A stretch of 64,000 nucleotides of DNA from Paradesertivirga superstes. GTDB lineage: Bacteria; Bacteroidota; Bacteroidia; Sphingobacteriales; Sphingobacteriaceae. The stretch is from contig NZ_JBBJCN010000001.1 in assembly GCF_037622515.1 (NCBI RefSeq), forward strand, positions 868,001 to 932,000, in the 5' to 3' direction. Each line of letters begins with the position of its first letter. Within the stretch, counting starts at the first letter, position 1. A program made the position numbers and the translations under genes. The notes beneath the pieces were generated by a model. That model was not told the DNA's origin, did no database searches, and was given only the letters and a program-made list of their open reading frames with translations. This document shows positions 35,025 to 45,203 of this stretch, piece after piece.

Positions 35025-35978
35025 ATGTTACGTATATATTATAAAAAGGACCGCCGTTTAGCTAAAGAAACCGACCTGGAGCTTTTGAGAGATATCCCTA
35101 TCGAAAGTTTGATTTGGGTTGATCTTCAGAATCCTACTATTAAAGAGAAAATCACCATTGAAACCTTTTTTGACATTAAATATTCCTCTGAAGAAGAATC
35201 TCAGGAGATTGAAAGTTCATCACGTTTTAGCGAGCTTGAGGATGAAATTATAATAAATTCCAATTTCCTCTCCTTTCATGAAAAAGGTTTTTCTTACTGC
35301 CCTGTATCGATAATCCTGGAAAAAGGCATTTTATTTACCTATCGGGATGACAATTTAAAAACCTTTAGCGAATCTGTAAAAAGGATTAAAGCCAGTCCCG
35401 GGTCTTATACAAATGGTTTCCAGATTCTGCTTACTCTCCTGGAAACTTCCATCGACCTGGATGCAGACTTAATTGAAGGGTTGGCGAAGCAGATTGCAGA
35501 TCTGAATAAGCAATTAATCTTGAAGAAAAACCGCCCCGATGAGGAAATTTTGATCCAATTATCTTTGTTTCAAAATGAGACCATGTCTTTAAGGGAAAAT
35601 ATAATAGATAAACAGCGCCTGATATCCTCCTTAATGAAGAGTAATATTTTCCCTGAAGAATATAAAGGCGTATTGCGAATTATGATCAGAGATATTAGTT
35701 CGATCCTTGAGCATAATAAATTTGCATTTGAAAGGCTGGAGTACCTGCAAAACACATTTATGGGTTTTGTAAATATTGAACAAAACAGGATTATTAAAAT
35801 ATTCACTGTTGCAACAGTTGCATTTATGCCCCCAACCCTCATAGCCAGTATATATGGCATGAATTTTAAGTTTATGCCAGAATTGAGCTGGAACTATGGC
35901 TATATATTGGCAATTCTGTTAATGGTTGCTTCTTCCGCTTTCACCCTGATATATTTCAAGAAAAAAAACTGGCTGTAG
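35025..35978 (+). CDS. corA: CorA-type divalent metal transporter
   Basis: A 317-residue Mg2+ (or Co2+/Ni2+/Zn2+) channel of the CorA/MIT family. A large cytosolic N-terminal alpha/beta domain and long helix precede two C-terminal membrane helices (about 262-282 and 292-312). The YGMNF signature at the end of the first (about 279) forms the selectivity filter. The basic tail KKKNWL is typical. The ion cannot be chosen from sequence. Confidence 0.9.
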   Translation: MLRIYYKKDRRLAKETDLELLRDIPIESLIWVDLQNPTIKEKITIETFFDIKYSSEEESQEIESSSRFSELEDEIIINSNFLSFHEKGFSYCPVSIILEKGILFTYRDDNLKTFSESVKRIKASPGSYTNGFQILLTLLETSIDLDADLIEGLAKQIADLNKQLILKKNRPDEEILIQLSLFQNETMSLRENIIDKQRLISSLMKSNIFPEEYKGVLRIMIRDISSILEHNKFAFERLEYLQNTFMGFVNIEQNRIIKIFTVATVAFMPPTLIASIYGMNFKFMPELSWNYGYILAILLMVASSAFTLIYFKKKNWL

Positions 35979-36039
35979 TAAAGGTCTAATCACGAGAAAT
36001 TAAGACTAAACCTATTAATCGACAAGCTGTTTATATCTA

Positions 36040-36762
36040 ATGATAAATTGGCGAATAGGTTGTTCAGGATTTCATTATAAGCACTGGAAAGGCACATTTT
36101 ATCCTGAAGATTTAGCACATAGGAAATGGTTTAATCACTATTGCCAATTTTTTAATACTCTTGAATTAAATGTTACTTTTTATCGCTTTCCTCGGCTCTC
36201 CTTTCTGGAAAACTGGAGGTCAAAAAGTCCTGAAGGTTTTCGATTCGCTGTTAAAGCTCCGCGAGCTATAACTCATTACAAAAAATTCATTGGCACAACT
36301 GATCTGATAACGGATTTTTATAATACAATAAGAGAAGGCTTACAGGATAAATTGGGATGCGTATTATTTCAGCTGCCTCCAAATTTCCATTATTCAGAAG
36401 ATCATTTGGCGAAAATCACAAGCAGTCTTGATAACAGTTTCCTAAATGTAGTTGAATTCCGACACGCAAGTTGGTGGACAGAAAATGTATATGAAAAACT
36501 AGCCTTGAAAAATATTAGCTTTTGCGGGATGAGCCATCCTACCCTTCCTCATGACATTATAAGCAATACTTCTTTGTTATATTACAGAATGCATGGTGAA
36601 GGCCAACTATACTCGTCAAATTATGAGAATCATCAACTTCAAAATTTCGTAACTGAAATAAAAACAAAAAAAAACATCAAAGACGCCTACATCTTTTTCA
36701 ATAACGACATTCATACTTATGCGGTATATAATGCATTAGAGATGTTGAAAATGACGGAATAA
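36040..36762 (+). CDS. DUF72 family protein
   Basis: A 240-residue soluble protein of the DUF72 (YecE-like) family with a TIM-barrel-like fold. Family marks are WRIGCSGFHYKHWKGTFYP at the N-terminus, FRFAVKAPRAITH (about 69-81), LFQLPPNFHY, and FNNDIHTYAVYNA near the end. The function is not established. It follows corA by 61 bp on the same strand and nearly abuts the convergent cupin gene. Confidence 0.87.
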   Translation: MINWRIGCSGFHYKHWKGTFYPEDLAHRKWFNHYCQFFNTLELNVTFYRFPRLSFLENWRSKSPEGFRFAVKAPRAITHYKKFIGTTDLITDFYNTIREGLQDKLGCVLFQLPPNFHYSEDHLAKITSSLDNSFLNVVEFRHASWWTENVYEKLALKNISFCGMSHPTLPHDIISNTSLLYYRMHGEGQLYSSNYENHQLQNFVTEIKTKKNIKDAYIFFNNDIHTYAVYNALEMLKMTE

Positions 36763-36766
36763 CAGC

Positions 36767-37300
36767 TTATCTAGTCCAGTAATGTAGCAAAGGCCCTTCA
36801 TTTCCGAATACAGGATCCGTTTCAGGAGTTTTAACCGCTGCAATATTTTGAATGGCTTCTTGTCTTTCCTCTTCTTTGCCATATTTCATATCATACTCGT
36901 TTCCCTCAGGGTAAGCACCTATGCATAGAAAATCTTTGCTGCCATTTAAGTTCTTATGGGCAACTCCTGCCGGAATAATAACGACATCGCCGCGGGTTAA
37001 TTCAACGCATGTTCCTTCCGTACCTCCTAAAATAATATCGGCAGTACCGCAAAATATACCTAAGACCTCATGAGTTGAACTGTGGTAATGATCGAACTCA
37101 AGAACTCCCCCTTCCCAGCTGTTCTTCCAATCGTTTTTTTTAAAAAGTTCGGCTACAGCATCTGAACTATCTCCCGGATGAAGATGCAAGGCTCCTTTAT
37201 ATACCAATACAGGCAACTTTGGATTATTGGGAAACCTGCCGTCATCTTCGAAAATATGAGTTGCAATATGTCCGTGTATTACTTCAGTTATATTCGCCAT
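36767..37300 (-). CDS. cupin domain protein (YjlB-like)
   Basis: A 177-residue single-domain cupin. The metal-site motif is FDHYHSSTHEVLGIFCG (two His plus Glu), followed by the second cupin block GDVVIIPAGVAHKNL, whose His completes the site. It resembles the YjlB family, for which no reaction is established. ATG 37300 begins the conserved start (MANITEVIHG). Confidence 0.83.
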   Translation of the reverse strand: MANITEVIHGHIATHIFEDDGRFPNNPKLPVLVYKGALHLHPGDSSDAVAELFKKNDWKNSWEGGVLEFDHYHSSTHEVLGIFCGTADIILGGTEGTCVELTRGDVVIIPAGVAHKNLNGSKDFLCIGAYPEGNEYDMKYGKEEERQEAIQNIAAVKTPETDPVFGNEGPLLHYWTR

Positions 37301-37370
37301 AATGTTATTATTGAACACTAATAACAGTTAAAATCATGATCTGATTTTTTTTATTTATTTTAAAATGATA

Positions 37371-38294
37371 TTACATCATTTTATTCCTCTTGATTAAATA
37401 GGAATTCAATATTGGATAAAAACCTTCATTTATATCTGCATCCACTAAATCGATATGGTATTGAGTGCACCTTTGCTGAAGTACTTCACGGAAACTTTGA
37501 ACGGATTCGGTATATGCCTCCTTAACCTGAGAAGGATGAATTTTTAGTTCTTCACCTGTTTCCATATCAACAAAATGATAAGGACGGTTTTCGAAATCAA
37601 AATCCAGCTCCTTTTTATGATCCAGCACATTAAAGATCACTACTTCATGCTTATTATATTTTAAATGCTGAAGCGCCGAAAAAATCTCATTTAAGCCCTG
37701 TTCAGTGGTTCCGGTTTCAAACATGTCACTAAATATAATTACCATGGATCGCTTATGAAGCAACTCGGCTATTTCGTGAAGTGAACTTGCAACGGATGTT
37801 GTCGCTTTTTTACTCTGCTGATTGACGAGCTTTTCAAGCTCAGCGAATAAATATTTTTGATGAACCGCCGTAGATTTCGCAGGAGTTGAAATGTGTAGCG
37901 TATCAGAAAAGCAACTTAAGCCAAAGGCATCACGCTGTTTTTTAAAAAGATAGATAAGTGATGCTGCAGAATAGACAGAAAAAAGGAGTTTATTGAATTG
38001 CTTTTCAGGAAAGTACATGGAAGAGGAAATATCCATAACTAACTGGCATCGCAAATTAGTTTCTTCTTCAAAACGCTTAACGAATAACTTATCAGTTCTT
38101 CCGTAAAGTTTCCAGTCGATATTTCTTATAGATTCTCCGCTATTGTACTGACGGTGTTCGGCAAACTCAACTGAAAATCCATGAAACGGACTTTTATGCA
38201 AGCCTGTTATAAAGCCTTCTACTACCTGGCGTGCAAGTAACTCAAGGTTTCCAAAATCTTGTAAGTCTCTATATGTATTTAATTCGGGAAGCAT
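37371..38294 (-). CDS. DUF58 domain protein (von Willebrand A-like)
   Basis: A 307-residue protein of the DUF58 family. The typical N-terminal motif FAEHRQYNSGESIRNIDWKLYGRTDKLFVK is visible as its short core YGRTDKLFVKRFEEE. A von-Willebrand-A-like domain follows, with an MIDAS-type DISSSM (about 93-98). DUF58 proteins usually accompany a MoxR AAA+ ATPase as a chaperone-like complex, but no MoxR gene is adjacent here. No membrane anchor is seen, unlike longer DUF58 proteins. Confidence 0.85.
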   Translation of the reverse strand: MLPELNTYRDLQDFGNLELLARQVVEGFITGLHKSPFHGFSVEFAEHRQYNSGESIRNIDWKLYGRTDKLFVKRFEEETNLRCQLVMDISSSMYFPEKQFNKLLFSVYSAASLIYLFKKQRDAFGLSCFSDTLHISTPAKSTAVHQKYLFAELEKLVNQQSKKATTSVASSLHEIAELLHKRSMVIIFSDMFETGTTEQGLNEIFSALQHLKYNKHEVVIFNVLDHKKELDFDFENRPYHFVDMETGEELKIHPSQVKEAYTESVQSFREVLQQRCTQYHIDLVDADINEGFYPILNSYLIKRNKMM

Positions 38295-38342
38295 AATGCA
38301 ATTTACGCTTTTAGAACTACCATTTTTGGAACTTATCGATCA

Positions 38343-38382
38343 AAAAAAAATCCATCCGTATTTTAACGAATGGATTTTTTTT
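38343..38382 (-). terminator. terminator of trxA
   Basis: AAAAAATCCAT and ATGGATTTTTT form a stem extended by CGT/ACG inside (one C-A mismatch) at about 38343-38382, with long A and T tracts. It is placed downstream of trxA on the - strand. Confidence 0.75.
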
Positions 38383-38396
38383 GAGATGCCGAAAAT

Positions 38397-38717
<321 letters not shown>

Positions 38718-38744
38718 GATATTTATTTTAAAATGTTATGAATT

Positions 38745-38776
38745 CAAAACTACATATACAAAAACCTAACCACAAA
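38745..38776 (-). promoter_or_regulatory. trxA promoter (-33/-7)
   Basis: On the - strand, TTTG (38773-38776) is followed after 20 bp by TAGTTTTG (38745-38752), a TAnnTTTG match. The start codon lies 28 bp further on. Confidence 0.55.
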
Positions 38777-38886
38777 TTTTGCAAGACATTCTGACAGGAG
38801 GATGATTATAGAGAAAATAACATGATTTTTTGAATAGACCCTTAAATAATATTTTATTTTTTTACTCCATCTTTTTTCGTCAAGAA

Positions 38887-41800
38887 TTAATTCAACTTAT
38901 AGGTAATATTCTGCAACTTATGAAGATGCTCCAGAAATTCATTACTTGGATATATTTTAACACTTTTTGAAGGCATTTCTACGGCAATAGTTTCTTCAGA
39001 ATCAAAAACAGTAAATTTTAACTGACAGTTTCTCTGCGCGTTCTGTTCTGTATTTACCCTTACCAATTCATCCATTTCGGAAATGAATTCTTCTGATAAT
39101 TGATGAAGAGGGAACTGTATCGTTAAACATTTAGACATTTTATCCCGTATTTCCGACAAAAGGTTAATGTTCGTAATTTTTAGCTCCCAATTATCTTTTT
39201 GCTTAAATCGTTCGCCTACCGTCCCTCTTACCTGCACGAAATAACCATCTGTAAAAAATTGTTTGAGCTTCACATAATCCTCCCCAAACAATACAACTTC
39301 AAAAGAATCGCTATAGTCCTCCAGGATCATTGAACCGAAAGGTTTACCATTTTTAGTGGTACGGTGCTGAGCATTTGAAACCAAACCTCCGATAACTAAT
39401 TCACGGTTTTTTACTTTATTAAATTCTTCCGTATCAACTTCATTTAACTCTCCGCTTTTAGCGCGATTAATTAAGGCCAGATGCTTTACCTGAAAGGTGC
39501 AAAAATGCTCCATCTCAAATTTATAATTATCTAAGGGATGACCGGTTAGGTAAATACCAATCATATCTTTCTCGTATTTAAGCCGCTCAATTAATCCCCA
39601 CTCCGGGCATTCCGGCATTTGAGGTTCAGAAATATGAGCATCTGATGTACCTCCAAACAGAGATACCTGAGAAGAATTTAAGCTATTCTGGTAATCATTA
39701 TTATATTTAATTAACCGTTCAATACCGTTGTAAGGAATATTATCCGGTTTACAAAAAAACTGAGAACGGTTATATCCAAAACAATCGAATGCCCCGCTAT
39801 AAACTAAGTTCTCGTAAACTTTCCTGCTAACGGTTCTTGAATTTACACGTTTGGCAAAATCATTAATTGTAGAATAAGGACCATTTGCAACACGCTCTTC
39901 AATAATACTTTCTACAGCCTTCTCTCCTATTCCTTTTATGCCCGACATTCCAAAACGAATCTCTCCCTTTTTATTTACAGCAAAGCGCAGATTAGATTCA
40001 TTAATATCAGGACCAAGAACCGGAATTCCCATTTTTTTACTCTCCTCCATAAAGAAAGAGATCTTCTCCATGTTATTCTGATTGTTTAATACAGCTGCCA
40101 TATACTCAGCCGGGTAATGCGCTTTTAAAAAGGCCGTTTGATAAGCTACAAAAGCATAACAGGTTGAATGGGACTTATTAAAAGCGTAAGATGCGAAGGC
40201 CTCCCAATCTGTCCAGATTTTAGAAAGCTGCTTTTCATCGTGACCTAATTTCTTAGCGTTTTCAATAAACTGAGGCTTCAGTTTATCAAGCATGTACCGG
40301 TCCTTTTTACCCATTGCTTTACGCAAAACGTCGGCATCACCTTTGGTAAAACCTGCCAGTTTCTGCGATAAAAGCATCACCTGTTCCTGATAAACGGTAA
40401 TACCATATGTATCAGCAAGATATTCTTCCATATCAGGAAGGTCGTAGCTTACTGTTTCCCTGCCATGTTTCCGGGCAATAAAATTTGGAATATACTCAAT
40501 CGGACCCGGACGGTATAATGCATTCATGGCGATCAGATCTTCAAACTTATCCGGCTTTAGCTCCCTGAGATACATCTGCATTCCATCGCTTTCAAACTGG
40601 AACGTTCCGTTGGTGTCGCCCTTCTGGTAAAGTTCAAACGTTTTCTGATCGTCAAGCGGAATATAATCTATATCAATTTCAACTCCATGATTTTCTTTGA
40701 TCAGCTGAAGCGCATTTTTAATAATTGTAAGAGTCTTCAGACCCAAAAAGTCCATTTTTATGACTCCGGCATCCTCAATCACGCGACCGTCAAATTGAGT
40801 TACCAGAAGGTCTGAATCCTTCATCGTGGTAACGGGGATAATATCCGTTAAATCGTATGGGGCAATAATAATCCCGGCAGCATGAATTCCGGTATTTCGA
40901 ACAGACCCTTCAAGCTTTTCTGCTTCCCTGAGCACTTTAGCACGGATATCATCACCCTTTAAAATATCTTTTAACTCGCCAACCTGGTCAAAAGCATCTT
41001 TTAAAGTAATTCCAAGAGTATCCGGAACGAGCTTTTTAAGCGCATTCACCTCCGATAAGGGAACGTCAAGCACACGGGCAACATCCTGAATACTGGTACG
41101 GGCAGCCATTGAACCGTAAGTTATAATCTGGGCAACCTGATTTTTACCGTATTTATCCACAACATAATCGATCACTTTCTGCCTGCCTTCATCATCAAAA
41201 TCTGTATCAATATCGGGCATTGACTTTCTGTCGGGATTTAAAAAACGCTCAAAAAGGAGATTGTATTTAATGGGGTCGATATTCGTAATGGAAATACAAT
41301 ATGCCACCACAGAACCGGCGGCAGAACCACGACCTGGTCCAATAAATACACCTAAATCCCGTCCGGCTTTTATGAAATCAGAAACGATAAGGAAGTACCC
41401 GGCAAATCCCATAATTCTAATGGTATTCAGCTCAAAATCGAGTCGTTCCTGAATTTCGGGTGTAATATCCTGGTAGCGTCGCCGGGCGCCTTCCATTGTT
41501 AAATGCCGGAGGTATTCCCACTGGTTTAAAGTATCATCAGCATGAACTTTAAATTCGGAAGGAATCGGAAAATTGGGTAAAAGTATATCGCGTTTAAGTT
41601 TGAGATGCTCGACTTTGTCTACTATCTCATTGGTATTATCCAGAGCATGAGGTAAATCATGAAAAAGCTTAGCCATTTCGGCCTGGGTCTTAAAATAGAA
41701 CTGATCATTTGGGAAACCAAAACGGTACCCCTTACCACCTTCTTCATCGGTAGCAATTGGCGTACTCTGCATATCACCGGTATTTACACAAAGTAAAATA

Positions 41801-42459
41801 TCGTGCGCGTTTGAATCCTGCTGATCTACATAATGAGAATCGTTTGAGCAGATTATTTTAACATCATATTTTTTAGCAAACTTTAACAGAACATGATTTA
41901 CTTTTTCCTGATCCGGAATATTATGACGCTGAAGTTCGATATAATAGTCCTCCCCAAATAGATCGAGCCACCACTTAAATTCTTTTTCAGCTTCCTCTTC
42001 GCCTTGCTTTAAAATTGCCTGGGGTACAGATGCACCAAGACAACAGGTAGTTGCAATTAACCCTTCGTGATACTTTAAAATGAGCTCTTTGTCAATACGG
42101 GGCCATTTGCTATAAAGGCCCTCCATAAATCCATAAGAACAAAGTTTTACCAGATTTTGATAACCTTTCGGATTCTTTGCCAGGAAAAGCTGATGACATC
42201 TTATATCCTTATTCTCTTTGGTAAACTGCTTTTTGTGCATGTCATCCACCACATAAAATTCGCAGCCTACAATAGGCTTTACATTATGCTTACCCGCCTC
42301 TGCCACAAATTTAAATGCGCCGAACATATTTCCATGATCGGTTATTGCCAGAGCTTTCATTCCATCAGCGGCAGCTTTCTTAAATAATTTAGAAATATCA
42401 GCAGCTCCATCAAGAAGTGAAAATTGAGTATGTACGTGTAAATGAGAGAAATCCGGCAT
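38887..42459 (-). CDS. dnaE: DNA polymerase III subunit alpha
   Basis: A 1190-residue replicative polymerase of the C family. The N-terminal PHP domain starts HVHTQFSLLDGA and contains ITDHGNMFG. The catalytic palm has PDIDTDFDDEGR near residue 415, and the fingers GRGSAAGS just before. Later segments are LYRPGPIEYIPNF (about 650-662), DRYMLDKLKPQF, an HhH region (SGIKGIGEKAV, about 840) and an OB-fold (IGGLVSNAQHRTTK, about 1020). The length is that of the shorter DnaE type. It is a single gene with trxA on one side. Confidence 0.96.
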   Translation of the reverse strand: MPDFSHLHVHTQFSLLDGAADISKLFKKAAADGMKALAITDHGNMFGAFKFVAEAGKHNVKPIVGCEFYVVDDMHKKQFTKENKDIRCHQLFLAKNPKGYQNLVKLCSYGFMEGLYSKWPRIDKELILKYHEGLIATTCCLGASVPQAILKQGEEEAEKEFKWWLDLFGEDYYIELQRHNIPDQEKVNHVLLKFAKKYDVKIICSNDSHYVDQQDSNAHDILLCVNTGDMQSTPIATDEEGGKGYRFGFPNDQFYFKTQAEMAKLFHDLPHALDNTNEIVDKVEHLKLKRDILLPNFPIPSEFKVHADDTLNQWEYLRHLTMEGARRRYQDITPEIQERLDFELNTIRIMGFAGYFLIVSDFIKAGRDLGVFIGPGRGSAAGSVVAYCISITNIDPIKYNLLFERFLNPDRKSMPDIDTDFDDEGRQKVIDYVVDKYGKNQVAQIITYGSMAARTSIQDVARVLDVPLSEVNALKKLVPDTLGITLKDAFDQVGELKDILKGDDIRAKVLREAEKLEGSVRNTGIHAAGIIIAPYDLTDIIPVTTMKDSDLLVTQFDGRVIEDAGVIKMDFLGLKTLTIIKNALQLIKENHGVEIDIDYIPLDDQKTFELYQKGDTNGTFQFESDGMQMYLRELKPDKFEDLIAMNALYRPGPIEYIPNFIARKHGRETVSYDLPDMEEYLADTYGITVYQEQVMLLSQKLAGFTKGDADVLRKAMGKKDRYMLDKLKPQFIENAKKLGHDEKQLSKIWTDWEAFASYAFNKSHSTCYAFVAYQTAFLKAHYPAEYMAAVLNNQNNMEKISFFMEESKKMGIPVLGPDINESNLRFAVNKKGEIRFGMSGIKGIGEKAVESIIEERVANGPYSTINDFAKRVNSRTVSRKVYENLVYSGAFDCFGYNRSQFFCKPDNIPYNGIERLIKYNNDYQNSLNSSQVSLFGGTSDAHISEPQMPECPEWGLIERLKYEKDMIGIYLTGHPLDNYKFEMEHFCTFQVKHLALINRAKSGELNEVDTEEFNKVKNRELVIGGLVSNAQHRTTKNGKPFGSMILEDYSDSFEVVLFGEDYVKLKQFFTDGYFVQVRGTVGERFKQKDNWELKITNINLLSEIRDKMSKCLTIQFPLHQLSEEFISEMDELVRVNTEQNAQRNCQLKFTVFDSEETIAVEMPSKSVKIYPSNEFLEHLHKLQNITYKLN

Positions 42460-42594
42460 CAGCTAAGCGTCAAAAAGAGTACATCGAATTTAAGGAAAAA
42501 ATCCTGTGCGTGTACGGGTGTTGAAAAATTACTCCGGGAAAATCTAAAATTTTCAGAGTAAGAAGATCGGAATTATAACGACCTTCCAACGAAA

Positions 42595-43956
42595 TTAATT
42601 GCCTGATAAAAAATCTTTATACCATATCCCCGAATCTTTCACTGTTCTTTCCTGGGTTTCAAAATCCACGTATATTAAGCCGAAACGGGGATGATAACCC
42701 TCGGCCCATTCAAAATTATCAGTTAAGGTCCAAACGAAGTAACCTTCCACCTTGCAGCCCTCACTTTTGGCTTTCAATACTTGAAAAAGATTATCTCTAA
42801 TATATTCGGTTCTTTTATAATCATGTATTGACTCTCCTTCTAATACATCCGGAAAAGCTGCCCCATTTTCCGTTATCAGAATTTTCCTGATCTGAGGATA
42901 TGCATCGAACTTCTTTATGATGTGATATATTGCCGGAGGGTATACCTCCCATTTCATTTCTGTTACCGGAACTCCTCTCTTCTCTGCTTTTACAATATTG
43001 GCCCCTATATAAGGTGTAAAAAAAGAGGATTGTACGATCTCTCGGGTGTAATTCTGCAAGCCGATGAAATCAAAATCAAAGAACATTGCACTTTCATCCC
43101 CGGGTCTGATGTATTTCTCAATCTTTCTCAAAACAGGCAAATCCTTGTGGGGATATCCGAGACCAAGGATAGGCTCTATAAAGGTGCGGTTCAATAAAGC
43201 ATCGACGCGCTTTGCAGCCTCAATATTTCTTCCACTCTCAGATAAGGGTTCGATATGCGAGCACGAAAATGTAGTTCCTATATTTGCATCCGGCAGGGTG
43301 CTTCTCAATATTTTTGCTGATGCACTTGTGGAAAGAGTAACGTGATGTATCGCTGAAAGAAAGTTTTTGAGTCCGGTTTTTCCCGGGGCGTGTATTCCTA
43401 AAAAATATCCGGCGCCTGTAAAAACCGATGGTTCATTCATTACCATCCAATTTTTAACCCTGTCGCCAAAATTCTTTGCGCAAAGTTCCGTATAATCAGA
43501 GAACCAGTTTACAATATCTCTGTTCGTCCAGCCGCCTTCAAGTTCAAGAGCGTATGGCAGATCCCAGTGATATAAAGTTAACCAGGGATCGATTCCACAT
43601 TCAAGAGAGTAGTCTATAACGCGATTGTAGTAGTCTATTCCGGGCTGATTGATCGCTCCCTGCCCCTTTGGCAGAACCCGGGACCAACTCACAGAGAAAC
43701 GAAAGTTTGGGATGTTAAGATCCCGAATAAGCTGGATGTCTTGTTTATAACAGTTATAAAAATTGCAGGCTGTTTGCCCATGGTGGCTATCTTTAATATT
43801 TCCTTTACGGGAAGAAAAGACATCCCAAATGGAAAGGCCTTTGCCATCAATATTATGGGCACCTTCAATTTGGTAGGCCGCTGTGGCCACTCCCCAATTA
43901 AATTCGGCACCAAAATCTTCCCGCTTAAGGCTATCAGATTTCAATATATTCTTCAT
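42595..43956 (-). CDS. GH1 beta-glucosidase
   Basis: A 453-residue glycoside hydrolase of family 1 (TIM barrel). The N-terminal signature FNWGVATAAYQIEGA is present. The acid/base Glu is in VMNEPSV (about residue 168), and the nucleophile Glu in LITENGAAF (about 358). No signal peptide is seen, so it is cytosolic and probably acts on imported beta-glucosides or galactosides. No transporter gene is adjacent. Confidence 0.93.
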   Translation of the reverse strand: MKNILKSDSLKREDFGAEFNWGVATAAYQIEGAHNIDGKGLSIWDVFSSRKGNIKDSHHGQTACNFYNCYKQDIQLIRDLNIPNFRFSVSWSRVLPKGQGAINQPGIDYYNRVIDYSLECGIDPWLTLYHWDLPYALELEGGWTNRDIVNWFSDYTELCAKNFGDRVKNWMVMNEPSVFTGAGYFLGIHAPGKTGLKNFLSAIHHVTLSTSASAKILRSTLPDANIGTTFSCSHIEPLSESGRNIEAAKRVDALLNRTFIEPILGLGYPHKDLPVLRKIEKYIRPGDESAMFFDFDFIGLQNYTREIVQSSFFTPYIGANIVKAEKRGVPVTEMKWEVYPPAIYHIIKKFDAYPQIRKILITENGAAFPDVLEGESIHDYKRTEYIRDNLFQVLKAKSEGCKVEGYFVWTLTDNFEWAEGYHPRFGLIYVDFETQERTVKDSGIWYKDFLSGN

Positions 43957-44547
43957 TAAAGATATAAATTCACAGAATGTTAATACTTATATCTGCTAAA
44001 ATGATGTTAATTAATGAAGAAAAGAAGACTGCATCGCTTTTAAAAAAAGCCAATGTTTAAATGATGATATTAATCTGTATCCAATGAGTTTCATATGTAT
44101 ACTTTTGATGCTACATAATTAATCATTTGATATTAAGTCTTGATGCATTTAAGATTAACAAATATTAACCTGAGTTCGCCGAATCTCTTCACTGTCAGAT
44201 ATCCGTTTTCTCATAAACGGCTGCATCTTGAAGCGGTTCAGTCGATCTGGCATGGTGGGGTAAAGACGGGTCCTGATCAGTTAGCGTGCCGTTTCTGTAT
44301 TTTTAAAAAAGTTTTCCGCCTGTTGTTTTCATCGTTAATTAGGAGATGACCTGTTTATCTTTTCACAATCATTAATGCTAAGTTCATATCTCTTTATAAA
44401 TCGTAAGCTGCCTTGGTAGTAGATGAAAATGAAAGAAAATTAAAGTTTTTTTGAAATGTGATTTCTCACATCCGAAAGTACACTTTTCATACATTCAGTT
44501 TCTGAATTTTCAGACAAGTACGTATCTTTGTTTTAAACACACGTGCC
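43957..44547. other. gap upstream of the toxin-antitoxin pair
   Basis: No convincing gene. A small hairpin CCGTTT-tctcat-AAACGG lies at 44203-44220, without a T tract. The promoter of the toxin-antitoxin pair is at 44523-44530. Confidence 0.4.
44523..44530 (+). promoter_or_regulatory. -7 element of the toxin-antitoxin operon
   Basis: TATCTTTG, an exact TAnnTTTG match, lies 17 bp before the antitoxin ATG. Confidence 0.5.
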
Positions 44548-44793
44548 ATGACAACAAAATTAACATTAACTGTAGAACAGGACGTCATTAAAAAAGCGAA
44601 GGCGTACGCCAGGCAAACAGGAAGAAGCTTGTCAGAGTTAATTGAAAATTATTTGGAGACACTGACGGAGGAACACCGGGAGGCGAAGCAAATTTCTCCT
44701 AAGTTGAAGAAATTGGTGGGTTCGGTTAAGCTACCTGCAAATTTCGATGAAAAAAAAGAACTGGGCTCCTATTTTGAAAGCAAGCATTTATGA
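44548..44793 (+). CDS. ribbon-helix-helix antitoxin, DUF6364-like
   Basis: An 81-residue protein with the ribbon-helix-helix pattern: a short beta strand (KLTLTVEQDVI), then helices KKAKAYARQTGRSLSELI and a longer second helix with ENYLETLTEE. The C-terminal part (about 50-81) would bind the toxin. This matches the DUF6364 group, which usually pairs with PIN toxins. Overlap of its stop with the next start by 4 bp is the usual antitoxin-toxin arrangement. It probably autoregulates the operon by binding the promoter. Confidence 0.78.
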   Translation: MTTKLTLTVEQDVIKKAKAYARQTGRSLSELIENYLETLTEEHREAKQISPKLKKLVGSVKLPANFDEKKELGSYFESKHL

Positions 44794-45203
44794 GGAATGT
44801 GTTTGTTGATACAAATATTCTGATTGATCTTCTTGCCGATAGACCGCCATTCAGTAAATTTGCAATAGAAATCTTTGATTTAGCCGAAAAAAAACAAGTC
44901 AAGCTCTTTACCTCCTCTCATACTTACGCAACTACACATTATTTATTAAAAAAACACATCGGTGAAAAAGAATTAAGAGAGCTGCTATATTCTTTGTTAG
45001 ATTTTATTGACCTGATTTCCATCGATATTTCTATTATTAAAAAAAGCTTGTTATCTAATCATAAAGCCTTTGAAGATGCCATTCAAATATTAGCTGCAAA
45101 TTCAATAGCGGATGTAGATTTTATCGTGACCAGAAACTTAAAAGATTTTAAAGATGCAGGGATAACTGTTTTACCACCTGATGAAGTGATCCGATTTTTG
45201 TAA
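44790..45203 (+). CDS. PIN-domain toxin (VapC-like RNase)
   Basis: A 137-residue PIN-domain protein. The acidic catalytic residues are visible: the first Asp in FVDTNILIDLL, the middle one in KAFEDAIQILAA, and a last one in ADVDFIVTRNLKDF. Such proteins are Mg2+-dependent RNases; VapC-type toxins cut tRNA or rRNA. The target here is unknown. Confidence 0.82.
   Translation: MRNVFVDTNILIDLLADRPPFSKFAIEIFDLAEKKQVKLFTSSHTYATTHYLLKKHIGEKELRELLYSLLDFIDLISIDISIIKKSLLSNHKAFEDAIQILAANSIADVDFIVTRNLKDFKDAGITVLPPDEVIRFL

Noticed and set aside
42530..42560. Hairpin TACTC/GAGTA with GAAAAT/ATTTTC inside, between dnaE and the GH1 gene
   Set aside because: It has an internal loop and no T tract, so I do not call a terminator.
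44203..44220. CCGTTT/AAACGG hairpin
   Set aside because: Short and without a T tract; no gene ends just before it.
44263..44305. GGCATG...CGTGCC as a possible tRNA acceptor stem
   Set aside because: The inner arms do not form a cloverleaf and no T-loop GTTCRA is present.
44140..44349. 69-residue + strand frame between the GH1 gene and the toxin-antitoxin pair
   Set aside because: Composition is not protein-like (His/Arg/Ser rich, no pattern), and no promoter or homologue-like motif is seen.
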